Assembly (NCBI GenBank): GCA_018267655.1
Contig: JAFDYB010000057.1
Location: 62,001 to 126,000, forward strand
From: Bacteroidota bacterium
GTDB taxonomy: Bacteria > Bacteroidota > Bacteroidia > B-17B0 > Aurantibacillaceae
Length of the DNA stretch: 64,000 nucleotides
Reading direction: 5' to 3'
Shown: piece by piece, positions 34,500 through 43,566 of the stretch
Layout: every line of letters starts with the position of its first letter
Numbering within the stretch: the first letter of the stretch is position 1
Notes under the pieces: generated by a model
Databases searched by the model: none
What the model saw: only the letters and a program-made list of their open reading frames with translations
Told to the model about the DNA's origin: nothing
Made by a program: the position numbers and the translations under genes

Positions 34500-35603
34500 A
34501 TGGAAACTACAATAATCAATCCATCTGAAACAAAAACTAATTCTTTAATTGCACAAATGGGCATATACAATCATGAACAAGTGTTATTTTGCAATGATAA
34601 TGCCACAGGATTAAAAGCAATAATAGCAGTACACAATACTGTATTAGGGCCATCATTAGGCGGCACAAGATTTTGGAATTATAACAGCGAAGCAGAAGCA
34701 ATTACTGATGTGTTACGTCTATCAAGAGGCATGACGTATAAATCAAGTGTTGCCGGATTAAATTTAGGCGGCGGAAAAGCAGTAATCATTGGCGACCCAC
34801 GAAAAATAAAATCAGAGGCCTTACTACGCCGTTTTGGTAAATTTGTAAATAGTCTTGGTGGAAAATATATTACAGCAGAAGATGTAGCTATGACAAGCAG
34901 AGACATGGAATTAATTTCAATGGAAACTAAATACGTGAGCGGACTTCCTGAAACAATGGGTGGAAGCGGAGATCCTAGTCCGGTTACAGCTTACGGGGTG
35001 TATGTTAGCATGAAAGCATCGGCAAAAGAAGCCTACGGGAATGAAAATTTATCGGGCAAAAAAATTCTTGTGCAAGGTGCCGGGCATGTTGGCGAAGGGC
35101 TTATAAGCCACTTAACAAAGGAAAATGCAAAAGTTTATGTTTACGATATAAACGAAGAAAGATTAGCATACATAACCAAAACATACAAAGCCGAAGTTGT
35201 TAGTGCAGATAAAATGTTTGATTTGGATATAGATGTTTATGCTCCTTGTGCTTTAGGCGCTACTGTAAATGATAATACGCTATCGCGTTTAAAATGTAAA
35301 GTAATTTGTGGCGCAGCAAACAACCAATTAGCCGAAGAAGATAAGCATGGCGAGCAAGTGAAAAAAATGGGTATTATTTATGCCCCTGATTTTGTTGTAA
35401 ATGCCGGCGGTATTATAAATGTTTATTATGAATTAGAAGGATACAACCGAGAAAGAGCAATGGCTCATGCCGAAAAAATTTATGATAACACATGGAATGT
35501 GCTTCAAACTGCAAAAAAAGAAAATATTGCCAGCTACAAAGCAGCTAATATTTTAGCCGAAAAAAGAATTGAGGCAATTGCCAAATTAAATGCCGTAATG
35601 TAA
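34500..35603 (+). CDS. Leucine dehydrogenase (Glu/Leu/Phe/Val dehydrogenase family)
   Basis: 367 residues; NAD-dependent oxidative deamination of branched-chain amino acids. Substrate domain: LGPSLGGTRFWNY, YKSSVAGLNLGGGKAVIIGDP with the catalytic/binding lysines near residues 80-91, and GGKYITAEDVAMTSRDM. NAD-binding Rossmann motif: KILVQGAGHVGEGL near 190. Also CGAANNQLAEEDKHG and APDFVVNAGGIINV. Length and GDPSPVTAYGVYVSMKA fit leucine dehydrogenase better than glutamate dehydrogenase. It lies 7 bases before nusB and is probably co-transcribed with it. Confidence 0.92.
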   Translation: METTIINPSETKTNSLIAQMGIYNHEQVLFCNDNATGLKAIIAVHNTVLGPSLGGTRFWNYNSEAEAITDVLRLSRGMTYKSSVAGLNLGGGKAVIIGDPRKIKSEALLRRFGKFVNSLGGKYITAEDVAMTSRDMELISMETKYVSGLPETMGGSGDPSPVTAYGVYVSMKASAKEAYGNENLSGKKILVQGAGHVGEGLISHLTKENAKVYVYDINEERLAYITKTYKAEVVSADKMFDLDIDVYAPCALGATVNDNTLSRLKCKVICGAANNQLAEEDKHGEQVKKMGIIYAPDFVVNAGGIINVYYELEGYNRERAMAHAEKIYDNTWNVLQTAKKENIASYKAANILAEKRIEAIAKLNAVM

Positions 35604-35610
35604 TTGCACT

Positions 35611-36552
35611 ATGCTAAACCGAAGATTTTTAAGAATAAAAGTAATGCAAGAGCTATATGCTTTTTTTCAACATGAAAAAGCAGAAATAGCCTTATTTGAA
35701 AAAGAGATGTTTAAAAATCTCGATAAAATTTACGACCTGTATTTAACCATTTTGCAATTTATTTGCGAACTGCATAACGTAGCTACACTAATTGTTGATG
35801 AAAATAAAAACAAGCGGCTCCCAACAAAAGAAGATTTAACCCCAAATTTGAAATTTGTAAATAATGCTGTTTTATGTGCTATTTCTAAAAATAAAGAGTT
35901 AACAAGCCTTACTTCTAAAAAGAAAATAAACTGGAATAATGACGCTGATTTAATTAGAAAACTATTTAACGATATTCGTACTACTAAATTATATAAAGAC
36001 TACATGAAGAACGAAAAGACTTCGTTAAGTGAAGACAGAGATTTTATAGTACAACTTGTAACAGATTATTTAAGTCAAAATGATGTATTACTTTCCTTTT
36101 TTGAAGACAAAAACATGCATTGGGCAGACGATTCATTTGTGGCGTACAACTCTGTGATACGTAATATTGAGTCGTATGAAGGGAAAGAATTTAAATTACT
36201 TCCGTTATTAAAAGATGAAAAAGATGATTTTGAATTTATGTCAACATTATTCCGTAAAACAATTCAATATCGCAATGATTTTATAACACTAATCTCTAAA
36301 CATACTACTAATTGGGAAATAGAGCGCATTGCAGCTATGGATATGTTGCTCATGCAAATGACTTTAGCTGAAATTATGTATTTACCACGCATACCCGTTA
36401 AAGCTTCGCTTAATGAATATATCGATATTAGTAAAGAATACAGTACCCCACAAAGTAAATTATTTTTAAATGGTGTGCTTGATAAAATTGTAATAGACTT
36501 AAAACAACAAAACAAAATTGTGAAAGAAGGAAAAGGATTAAAAGAAAACTGA
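35611..36552 (+). CDS. nusB: Transcription antitermination factor NusB
   Basis: 313 residues, longer than the ~140 of Proteobacteria, as is usual in Bacteroidota. The N-terminus (MLNRRFLRIKVMQELYAFFQ) is the standard start of this group. The NusB fold occupies the C-terminal half (NWEIERIAAMDMLLMQMTLAEIMYLPRIPVKASLNEYIDISKEYS then KLFLNGVLDKI). It works with NusE (S10), NusG and NusA in rRNA antitermination. It ends 4 bases before the convergent channel gene's stop. Confidence 0.92.
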   Translation: MLNRRFLRIKVMQELYAFFQHEKAEIALFEKEMFKNLDKIYDLYLTILQFICELHNVATLIVDENKNKRLPTKEDLTPNLKFVNNAVLCAISKNKELTSLTSKKKINWNNDADLIRKLFNDIRTTKLYKDYMKNEKTSLSEDRDFIVQLVTDYLSQNDVLLSFFEDKNMHWADDSFVAYNSVIRNIESYEGKEFKLLPLLKDEKDDFEFMSTLFRKTIQYRNDFITLISKHTTNWEIERIAAMDMLLMQMTLAEIMYLPRIPVKASLNEYIDISKEYSTPQSKLFLNGVLDKIVIDLKQQNKIVKEGKGLKEN

Positions 36553-36556
36553 TTTG

Positions 36557-37597
36557 TTACTCGGTTAATAATATTTTTAATCCTTTAATTTGATCAGATG
36601 TTCCCAGCACAAAAATTTTTGAATGAGGAATTATTTTTGTATCGGCACTTGGGTTTACAATATATTCTCCCATAACGGTTTTAAACCCTATTATATTTGC
36701 GCCACTTTTATTTCTAATTTCTAAATCTTTTAGCGTTTTGTTTTTTAGCGACTCGCTTAATTCATTAAATTCAATTTCTTCTAAGCCAACATTATTAATT
36801 CCTTGTGCGGTGATATAGTCTAAAAATTCCATTACATCAGGCTTCATAACTAAGCTTGCCATTTGAGCCCCACCAACTTTATCAGGCATTATAACATTGT
36901 TTGCGCCTGCAATTTTTAGCTTTTCATCACTACCATCATCGCTTGCTCTCGAAATAATTGTTAAGTTTTTATTAAGGTTTCTTGCAGTTAAAACAATAAA
37001 TAAATTGTCTGCATCAATTGGCAAAGTTGTAATTAACGCTTTAGCTTTTAATATTCCGGCCTTAAGCAACACTTCGTCTTTTGTTGAATCTCCGGTTAAT
37101 ACCAAATCAGAATACTTGTGGTTAATATCTCCGGTAATTTTTTCACTTTGCTCAATAACCACAAAACGCTTGTTATACTTTTTTAATACATGAGCTGTTT
37201 GTCGCCCATTACGCCCATAACCACAAATTATTATGTGCCCGCTTAATTTATCTATTGCTTCGCTCAATCGTTTATTTTTTAAAAATTGTTTAAACTCGCC
37301 ATCGGCAAAAAAACTGGTTATGGTGCTAACAGCATAAGCAAATGTACCAAAACTAGTGATAATTAAAAAACTTGTAAATATTTTTCCGGCTTCAGATAAT
37401 GGCTCAATCTCTCCTATACCAACTGTTGCAACCGTGCTAATTGTCATATAAAAAGCATTAACGGGTTGGTAATGGTCAATAATCATATACCCACTTGTGC
37501 CAAAAATTAATAAAGCAATTAAAATATAAATAGGCAAAAGAAAACGATTGTACTCAATAAAAAAATGTAATATGCCTTTATTTAATTTTGGTTGCAT
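36557..37597 (-). CDS. Potassium channel with TrkA-N (RCK) domains; variant filter TVGIGE
   Basis: 346 residues. N-terminal two-helix pore module (LLPIYILIALLIFGTSGYMII; FTSFLIITSFGTFAYAVSTI) with a pore loop carrying TVGIGE at ~58-63 in place of TVGYGD. Then an RCK/TrkA-N Rossmann domain (HIIICGYGRNGRQTAHVL, ~121-138; LVLTGDSTKDEVLLKAGI) and a TrkA-C domain at the end. This is the MthK-like layout for ligand-gated K+ channels. The Tyr-to-Ile and Asp-to-Glu changes in the filter may alter selectivity. The gene is divergent from rimO, with only 29 bases between starts. Confidence 0.88.
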   Translation of the reverse strand: MQPKLNKGILHFFIEYNRFLLPIYILIALLIFGTSGYMIIDHYQPVNAFYMTISTVATVGIGEIEPLSEAGKIFTSFLIITSFGTFAYAVSTITSFFADGEFKQFLKNKRLSEAIDKLSGHIIICGYGRNGRQTAHVLKKYNKRFVVIEQSEKITGDINHKYSDLVLTGDSTKDEVLLKAGILKAKALITTLPIDADNLFIVLTARNLNKNLTIISRASDDGSDEKLKIAGANNVIMPDKVGGAQMASLVMKPDVMEFLDYITAQGINNVGLEEIEFNELSESLKNKTLKDLEIRNKSGANIIGFKTVMGEYIVNPSADTKIIPHSKIFVLGTSDQIKGLKILLTE

Positions 37598-37614
37598 TTT
37601 AATAGGTATCTTTG
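37586..37614 (+). promoter_or_regulatory. Promoter of rimO (TTTTG / TATCTTTG)
   Basis: TTTTG (37586-37590) and TATCTTTG (37607-37614) are 16 bases apart, slightly short. The ATG at 37627 follows 12 bases after the box. The -33 element overlaps the start of the divergent channel gene. Confidence 0.45.
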
Positions 37615-37626
37615 TAAAGATAGAAA

Positions 37627-38940
37627 ATGAAAACCAAAACGCTAAAAAAAAATAAGGTAAATGTTATAACTTTAGGTTGCAGTAAAAATTTAGTAGATAG
37701 TGAAGTGTTAATGGGGCAGCTAAAAGCTAATAAATTTGAAGTTGAACACGAATCAAATACAGATGAACATCAAATTGTTATAATTAACACATGTGGTTTT
37801 GTTGAGAGTGCCAAGCAAGAAAGTATAGACACTATTTTAAGATACGTTGACGCTAAAAAAGATGGTGCTGTTGAAAAAGTATATGTTACCGGTTGTTTAA
37901 GCGAGCGCTATAAAAAAGATTTAGAGGTAGAAATGCCAGAGGTTGATGCGTTTTTTGGCACACGCGATTTGCCAAAGCTATTAAAAACATTAAAGGCAGA
38001 TTATAAGCACGAGTTAGTTGGCGAGCGTTTACTTACCACACCCCAACATTATGCCTACTTTAAAATAAGCGAAGGTTGTGATAGACCTTGTAGTTTTTGC
38101 GCTATACCTCTAATGAGAGGTAAGCATCAAAGCGTTGAAATAGAAGAATTAATTAACAGAGCCAAAAATTTAGCGGCTAAAGGAACAAAAGAATTATTGC
38201 TTATTGCGCAAGATTTAACATACTACGGGTTGGATATTTATAAAAAACGCGAGCTTGCAACACTTATTGATAAAATAAGTAATGTTAGCGGAATTGAATG
38301 GATTCGCTTACATTATGCCTTTCCAAGCGGCTTTCCAATGGAGGTTTTAGATATAATGAAAAGTAAAACAAACGTTTGTAACTATATTGATATGCCCTTA
38401 CAACATATTAGCGATAACATGTTAAGTGGAATGAGACGCGGAATTACCAAGCAAAAAACAATTGACTTAGTAAATAAAATTAGAGATAAAATCCCCAATA
38501 TTGCAATAAGAACAACACTAATTGCGGGTTATCCGGGCGAAACCGAAAAGGACCACGAAGAAATGTTGCAATGGGTAGAAGAGAGTAGATTTGAACGCTT
38601 AGGCATTTTCACATATTCCCACGAAGAAAATACGCATGCCTACAACTTAGCAGATAGTGTACCTGAAAAACTAAAACGCAAACGTGCCGATGCCGTTATG
38701 AAAATACAACAGGAAATTTCGTTTCAATTAAATCAACAAAAAATTGGCAATTTGTACAAAGTGTTAATTGATAAAAAAGAGGGAAATTATTACATAGGCC
38801 GCACGGAATTTGACAGCCCGGAGGTTGATAATGAGGTTTTAATTAAGGCTAATAATAAAATTTATCTTAGTCCAGGCACATTTGTAAATGCAAAAATAAC
38901 AGATGCAGGCGACTTTGATTTATTTGCAGAGTTAATTTAA
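37627..38940 (+). CDS. rimO: Ribosomal protein uS12 methylthiotransferase RimO
   Basis: 437 residues. It methylthiolates the conserved Asp of ribosomal protein S12. N-terminal cysteines lie in VITLGCSKNLVDSE, INTCGFVESAKQESID and TGCLSERY. The radical-SAM motif is CDRPCSFCAIPLMRGKHQS. Then LIAQDLTYYGLDIY, WIRLHYAFPSG, DMPLQHISDNMLSGMRRG and a C-terminal TRAM domain (YYIGRTEFDSPEVDNEVLI). GCSKNLVDSE and AQDLTYYG are diagnostic of RimO. Own promoter. Confidence 0.97.
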   Translation: MKTKTLKKNKVNVITLGCSKNLVDSEVLMGQLKANKFEVEHESNTDEHQIVIINTCGFVESAKQESIDTILRYVDAKKDGAVEKVYVTGCLSERYKKDLEVEMPEVDAFFGTRDLPKLLKTLKADYKHELVGERLLTTPQHYAYFKISEGCDRPCSFCAIPLMRGKHQSVEIEELINRAKNLAAKGTKELLLIAQDLTYYGLDIYKKRELATLIDKISNVSGIEWIRLHYAFPSGFPMEVLDIMKSKTNVCNYIDMPLQHISDNMLSGMRRGITKQKTIDLVNKIRDKIPNIAIRTTLIAGYPGETEKDHEEMLQWVEESRFERLGIFTYSHEENTHAYNLADSVPEKLKRKRADAVMKIQQEISFQLNQQKIGNLYKVLIDKKEGNYYIGRTEFDSPEVDNEVLIKANNKIYLSPGTFVNAKITDAGDFDLFAELI

Positions 38941-39017
38941 AAATAAATACAAACTAATTTTAATTTGCGCACTTAATAAAATAGTATCATCTATTATAAA
39001 AATATTCGCAGCTGCTA

Positions 39018-39947
39018 TTAATAAAAAATTGATGCTCCTGAAAAGAAATTAATATACGGAGACACTTTTTTAATTTTTTGATTTTGCCCGTATAAATATT
39101 GTTGTCCTTTTGAATCAATCATAGGTATGTGACAGTTTTTATTATATTTTTTTGGTAAAAAAGGCATATCGTGAATAAATTTATTTTGTACGGCGTTCCT
39201 TACTTGTTCGGCATCAATACCGCTATTTAATTGAATAAATTGCCCCCCATTTAAACTCATCATAAATTGTAAACTTAATAAACCGTGTGAATAATTTGAA
39301 TAAACGCCTTTTGTAGTATCCAAATAACATTTCGAAAATGTGTTATTTAAATTTGTTTCAATCCTGTTACCCATCTTTCCTGTCCACATAGTGTTGTTGA
39401 GGCCTATGATGTATTTATCATCTAATTGATATTGGATTAAAAAGGCGCCGGTTCTAAAACGATCGAGCATGGGCTTAGCAAAAATATCATTTTCGCTTAA
39501 TAATGTAATGCGATTAAATTGCATGGCAATTATGCCGGTAACCTGGCTGGTATTAATTTTATTTAAATATATATTATAGGCATAACCAAAACTATTTTCA
39601 AATTTGCTTTGATTTGAAAGAATGGAAAAGAAAGGATTATTAAAATTTTTTTGCTTGCCATAGCAAACTAAAAGAGCTTGCGAGAGCACAATTTCAGGAT
39701 ACATTAACTTTGGGCCTAAGTTTTTAAAATTAAAGTAGGTTTTAATTTGAGTGTTTGCCTGTAAGTTACCAGACACAAAAGAAAAATTAAAATTTAAGCC
39801 ATATCGAATAAAATGAGTGCCAATAGAAACGTTTGCCCCAATATTAAAGTATAAGTGAGACGTGCTGTATATAACATCTTCGTTTTGTGCATTTGCAGTG
39901 GAGCAAGCAAGTATAATTTTAATTATAATTAATTTGTAGTGTTTCAA
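39018..39947 (-). CDS. Secreted protein resembling polymorphic toxin type 23 domain
   Basis: 309 residues with a signal peptide (LIIIKIILACSTANAQ). It is beta-rich, with SENDIFAKPMLDRFRTGAFL near 150-170 and a C-terminal block DAEQVRNAVQNKFIHDMPFL ... HIPMID. From memory, E-N-D ... D-R-Y/F-R-T-x and R-x-A-V-Q-N-x-x-I-H-D are hallmarks of the Bacteroidota polymorphic toxin type 23 family, whose activity is unproven. I see no T9SS sorting domain and no obvious immunity gene beside it. Its start overlaps the stop of aroK by 4 bases, tying it to the Sia-like/aroK cluster. An outer-membrane porin-like protein is the alternative reading. Confidence 0.5.
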   Translation of the reverse strand: MKHYKLIIIKIILACSTANAQNEDVIYSTSHLYFNIGANVSIGTHFIRYGLNFNFSFVSGNLQANTQIKTYFNFKNLGPKLMYPEIVLSQALLVCYGKQKNFNNPFFSILSNQSKFENSFGYAYNIYLNKINTSQVTGIIAMQFNRITLLSENDIFAKPMLDRFRTGAFLIQYQLDDKYIIGLNNTMWTGKMGNRIETNLNNTFSKCYLDTTKGVYSNYSHGLLSLQFMMSLNGGQFIQLNSGIDAEQVRNAVQNKFIHDMPFLPKKYNKNCHIPMIDSKGQQYLYGQNQKIKKVSPYINFFSGASIFY

Positions 39948-40465
39948 TGCAATAATAAAATTTTTGCAATTAATTTTTGAAGATTTATTGAAAGTCCGTC
40001 GTAAATTAAATCGGCTTGTTCATAGTAAAAATTTCTTTTGTTTAAGTCTTCTGTAATTTTTTGGAGCAATTGTTCTTTTGAAATATCTGCTAATAAAGGC
40101 CTGTTTTGCCGAAAGTTTATTAAACGACTGTATAGAGCTTGAGGGCTTAATTTAATGTATATAAGTTTAGCATTTTGTTTAATAATGTTTAAATTGTTAT
40201 TATAGCACACAGTGCCTCCTCCTAAAGATATTACTGAAACAGGTGAGTTTGTAAATAATTTTTGAAGCGCTCTTGATTCACATTCGCGAAAATATGACTC
40301 ACCCATTTGGGTAATAATTTTAGTTATAGACATGTTTTCATTTTTTTCAATTAACTCGTCTAAATCAATAAAAGGAGAATTAATTTTAGCAGCAATTTTT
40401 TTTCCTAATGTGCTTTTACCGGATCCCATATATCCTGTTAATACAATATGTTTTATGTTATCCAA
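39944..40465 (-). CDS. aroK: Shikimate kinase
   Basis: 173 residues; phosphorylates shikimate at O3 in the chorismate pathway. P-loop GYMGSGKSTLGKKIA at 11-25, substrate-binding FIDLDELIEKNENMSI and ESYFRECESRAL, then ISLGGGTVCYNN, and the lid RQNRPLLADIS. The start codon is TTG at 40465, lying 8 bases inside the end of the SpoIIE sensor gene; no ATG is available. The gene is thus translationally coupled to a signalling operon, an unexpected place for a biosynthetic enzyme. Confidence 0.95.
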   Translation of the reverse strand: MDNIKHIVLTGYMGSGKSTLGKKIAAKINSPFIDLDELIEKNENMSITKIITQMGESYFRECESRALQKLFTNSPVSVISLGGGTVCYNNNLNIIKQNAKLIYIKLSPQALYSRLINFRQNRPLLADISKEQLLQKITEDLNKRNFYYEQADLIYDGLSINLQKLIAKILLLH

Positions 40466-43400
40466 TATATTTTATTAGCATTAAGCACACATCATCAATT
40501 TGAGGAGAACCGCCTTTAAAGTCATTAAAACTATTTAATAAATAACGTGTTTGTTCGTAAATGTTTTTTGTAGGTACCTGCAATAAAAAATTATTCATTG
40601 CCGATCGGTACATTTTTTTTCCGCTTAAAAAATGTTTTTGATCGTAGTAACCGTCAGAATATAACATAATTATATCATCTTTATTTAACTGTACTTCAAA
40701 TTCATCAATAGTGTTTATTTGAAGTGAAAAAAAGTTTTGGTTTGATTTGTATTCATTAATTCCACTTGTTGTTAATATACTTACAGATTGACTTACTGTT
40801 GCAATTTTAGCAAACTGATTTTGAATTACGACTAATGATATTGCAAAACTTTCTTTTGATTCACTATCTTTATTATAGGTGTGAGAAAAAGTTGAAAGCA
40901 ATTGTTTAATTATTTCAGAGGGCGAATTTAAAACGGAATTACTATCAATAATATTTTGCAAAATGGTGTAAACTGAAAAGGTAAGTAAGGCACCTGGTAC
41001 GCCATGTCCGGTACAATCAATTACTGCAAAATAGTTTATATTATTTTTATTGTACGCGTAGTAAAAATCGCCCCCCACAATATCTTTAGGAAGATAAATA
41101 GTGCTAATTTCAAAAGAATTTTTAAAATTTAGTTGCAAATAATTTTGAGAAGGTAAAATAGTTTCTTGAATTTTTTTTGCATACTCCAAACTTTCGGTTA
41201 TTAATTTGTTTTTATTTGAAAGTTGTTCATTTGAATGTGACAGTTCATTAGATTTTTTTAACAGCTCGCTTGTTCTTAAATTAATTTTAGATTCTAAAAT
41301 TTGATTTTGCCTTACTACTTTTATTGTTCTGAGTTTTATAAAAATAAAAATTAAAAGTAGTAAAAAAATCCCCGACAATACTTTAAACCACCATGTTAAA
41401 TAAATTGGCGGTAAAATTATTATTGTATATGAAATATTTTTACCAAAATTATTTTTTCCATTTGAAAGTGAAAGCTCAAATGTATAAGTTCCCGGTGCTA
41501 AACTAGTATAAACGGCTTTATTATTAATATCGGGAAGGCTCCAGTTAGAGGTCAATCCAAGCAACCGGTAACTATAATAAACATTATCAAATAATTGATA
41601 ATTTATACCGTTAAATTCAATATTAAAATTGTTGTTTTTATATTTTAACACTAGTTCTTCTTTAACGTTTACAGGTTGTACGATAAAGTTTTTTGAATTT
41701 CCAAAAACTAATGAAGCGGAATCGTTTTTAATATCCGTAATGTAAAGTGGTATGTTTAAGCTTATTTGATTTTCGGGCTTGTAGCGGTAAATATTAGATT
41801 TATTAGATATCCAAATATATTTTCCATCTGAAAATAACCTGCCGCCGGTTAAATCAACGTCATTTAATCCTTTTCGTTGGTTAATTATTTGGTAATAATT
41901 ATTTTGATTTTTATGTTTTCTTATCAAAACTTGTATTAATCCTTTTCCGGTAGCAGCAAGCAAAAACGTATCTAACACCGCAATATCTGAAATTTCGTTT
42001 GTGGGGAATAAATTTTTTCTTAAATTAGAATAAGCGGTATCTCCTTCTATGCAGTACAATCCTAAATCAGCAGCTATCCAAATATGATTATATTTATCAG
42101 TTTCAATGCAGTTCAAAATTCCTGATGGAAAGTTGTATGCAGATTGTTCTGTAATTAATTTTTTATACGTATTTGTTATTTTAAGCAAACCAGCGTCTGT
42201 AGCAGCAATAACTGTTGAGTCTATTAATTTAATGTCTTGAAAATAAGCTGCTTTAAGTGTGTGTTTGTTGAAGGTGTCTATTTGCCCGGTATTAACATTA
42301 ATTCTTAATAGTGACTTGCGAAGTCCTGCCCAAACATAATTTTTATATGAAGCAATTGAATAGGGTTGATTATCTTGGTTTTGTGAAAGTTTGTGCTCAA
42401 TGTTTGTATATTGTTTGCCATCATACTTAATTATTTGATTGTCTAATGCGTAAATATTTCCTTTAGCATCAAATGTAAAGCGCGAAAGATTTTCGCCAAC
42501 TTTAAAATTTAAGTAGGAGATAAATTTATTGCTATCGGTATTATATTTTTTAATTGTTTTTCCTACTAAAGCATACAAGTTGTTTTCAAAAGTTGAAAAA
42601 TCTTTTACTTGTTCTGTTTGTGGATATTTTACAATATCTGTTGCAATCATTTTAAACAACCCGTTAAATGTTGTACCAACCCACAGTAAGCCATTTTTGT
42701 CTTTATTTATACATTTTATTTCGCACTCATCAATCCCATTGTTTGAATTGTAATAAGTAAAATTCATTAAATCTTTAGTGCTGGCCAAGCCTTTTTTAGT
42801 GCCAATCCATAAGGTAGTGTCATCGGTAAATAAACAACGTATATTGTCATTTTTATATAAACCGTTTTTTATGGTGATTGTGTTTTCATAAGTGTTTTCA
42901 TTAAAAATTACTAAGCCTTCTTTTGAAGATATAATAATTTTATTTTTAAATTTTTTTATATCATTGTATCCAATGCTTTTTAATTTAAATCGTTTGCTTA
43001 TGGAGTCGAAAGTATTGTTTTTTAACCGCAATAATATTTCGGATTTTGAAGTGAGCCAAAGATTATCTCCATCTTTGAAATAATTATTTAAATACGGAAG
43101 TGAAATTTTTTCTACAATTTTAAATTTTTTTAAAACAGTAAACATATTATTTTTACATACATACAACCTATCATTTTCAATGCAAACTTTTGATACATTA
43201 ACTTTAGTGTTTTCGGGTAAATAACTTGAAATGTTTAAAATGCTGTCTTTTGTAATTAAATTGAGTGCACCTTGGGTTCCAACGTATATTTGATTGTTAC
43301 TGTCATCAATACAAATATTGCGAATTAAATCATTACTTAATCCATTGTCTTGATTAATAGAATGGAATTTAACACCGTCAAAGCAAGTTAAGCCACTACC

Positions 43401-43559
43401 AAATGTAGCAACCCAAATACGATTGTATTTGTCTATTTTTATGTCGTATATTACTGATGAGGGTAAGCCATCTTCGATACCTATTTTTTTAAATGTTTGA
43501 GAAAGTCCTTTGTTGAAAAAAAAGCAAAGTAATAAGATTAATATTAAACTCTTTTTCAG
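40458..43559 (-). CDS. Propeller / Y_Y_Y sensor with SpoIIE-type phosphatase (SiaA-like role), CTG start
   Basis: About 1033 residues. An ATG/GTG/TTG-only reading would begin at 43166, but the frame stays open upstream and encodes a signal peptide (KKSLILILLLCFFF then NKGLSQ) and the first propeller blade (KIGIEDGLPSSVIYDIKID; NRIWVATFGSGLTCFDG). The only start-like codons after the upstream stop are ATT and CTG; CTG at 43559 sits exactly before KKSLIL. Domains: two-component-regulator beta-propeller (~25-600), Y_Y_Y (~636-720), membrane helix (~723-745), coiled coil, PP2C/SpoIIE (GGDFYYAY ~828; VIDCTGHGVPGALLTF ~840; QIDDVCLMLI at the end). It follows the SiaC-like gene by 7 bases and presumably dephosphorylates that protein. 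Confidence 0.85.
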   Translation of the reverse strand: MKKSLILILLLCFFFNKGLSQTFKKIGIEDGLPSSVIYDIKIDKYNRIWVATFGSGLTCFDGVKFHSINQDNGLSNDLIRNICIDDSNNQIYVGTQGALNLITKDSILNISSYLPENTKVNVSKVCIENDRLYVCKNNMFTVLKKFKIVEKISLPYLNNYFKDGDNLWLTSKSEILLRLKNNTFDSISKRFKLKSIGYNDIKKFKNKIIISSKEGLVIFNENTYENTITIKNGLYKNDNIRCLFTDDTTLWIGTKKGLASTKDLMNFTYYNSNNGIDECEIKCINKDKNGLLWVGTTFNGLFKMIATDIVKYPQTEQVKDFSTFENNLYALVGKTIKKYNTDSNKFISYLNFKVGENLSRFTFDAKGNIYALDNQIIKYDGKQYTNIEHKLSQNQDNQPYSIASYKNYVWAGLRKSLLRINVNTGQIDTFNKHTLKAAYFQDIKLIDSTVIAATDAGLLKITNTYKKLITEQSAYNFPSGILNCIETDKYNHIWIAADLGLYCIEGDTAYSNLRKNLFPTNEISDIAVLDTFLLAATGKGLIQVLIRKHKNQNNYYQIINQRKGLNDVDLTGGRLFSDGKYIWISNKSNIYRYKPENQISLNIPLYITDIKNDSASLVFGNSKNFIVQPVNVKEELVLKYKNNNFNIEFNGINYQLFDNVYYSYRLLGLTSNWSLPDINNKAVYTSLAPGTYTFELSLSNGKNNFGKNISYTIIILPPIYLTWWFKVLSGIFLLLLIFIFIKLRTIKVVRQNQILESKINLRTSELLKKSNELSHSNEQLSNKNKLITESLEYAKKIQETILPSQNYLQLNFKNSFEISTIYLPKDIVGGDFYYAYNKNNINYFAVIDCTGHGVPGALLTFSVYTILQNIIDSNSVLNSPSEIIKQLLSTFSHTYNKDSESKESFAISLVVIQNQFAKIATVSQSVSILTTSGINEYKSNQNFFSLQINTIDEFEVQLNKDDIIMLYSDGYYDQKHFLSGKKMYRSAMNNFLLQVPTKNIYEQTRYLLNSFNDFKGGSPQIDDVCLMLIKYIG

Positions 43560-43566
43560 GGTGGTT

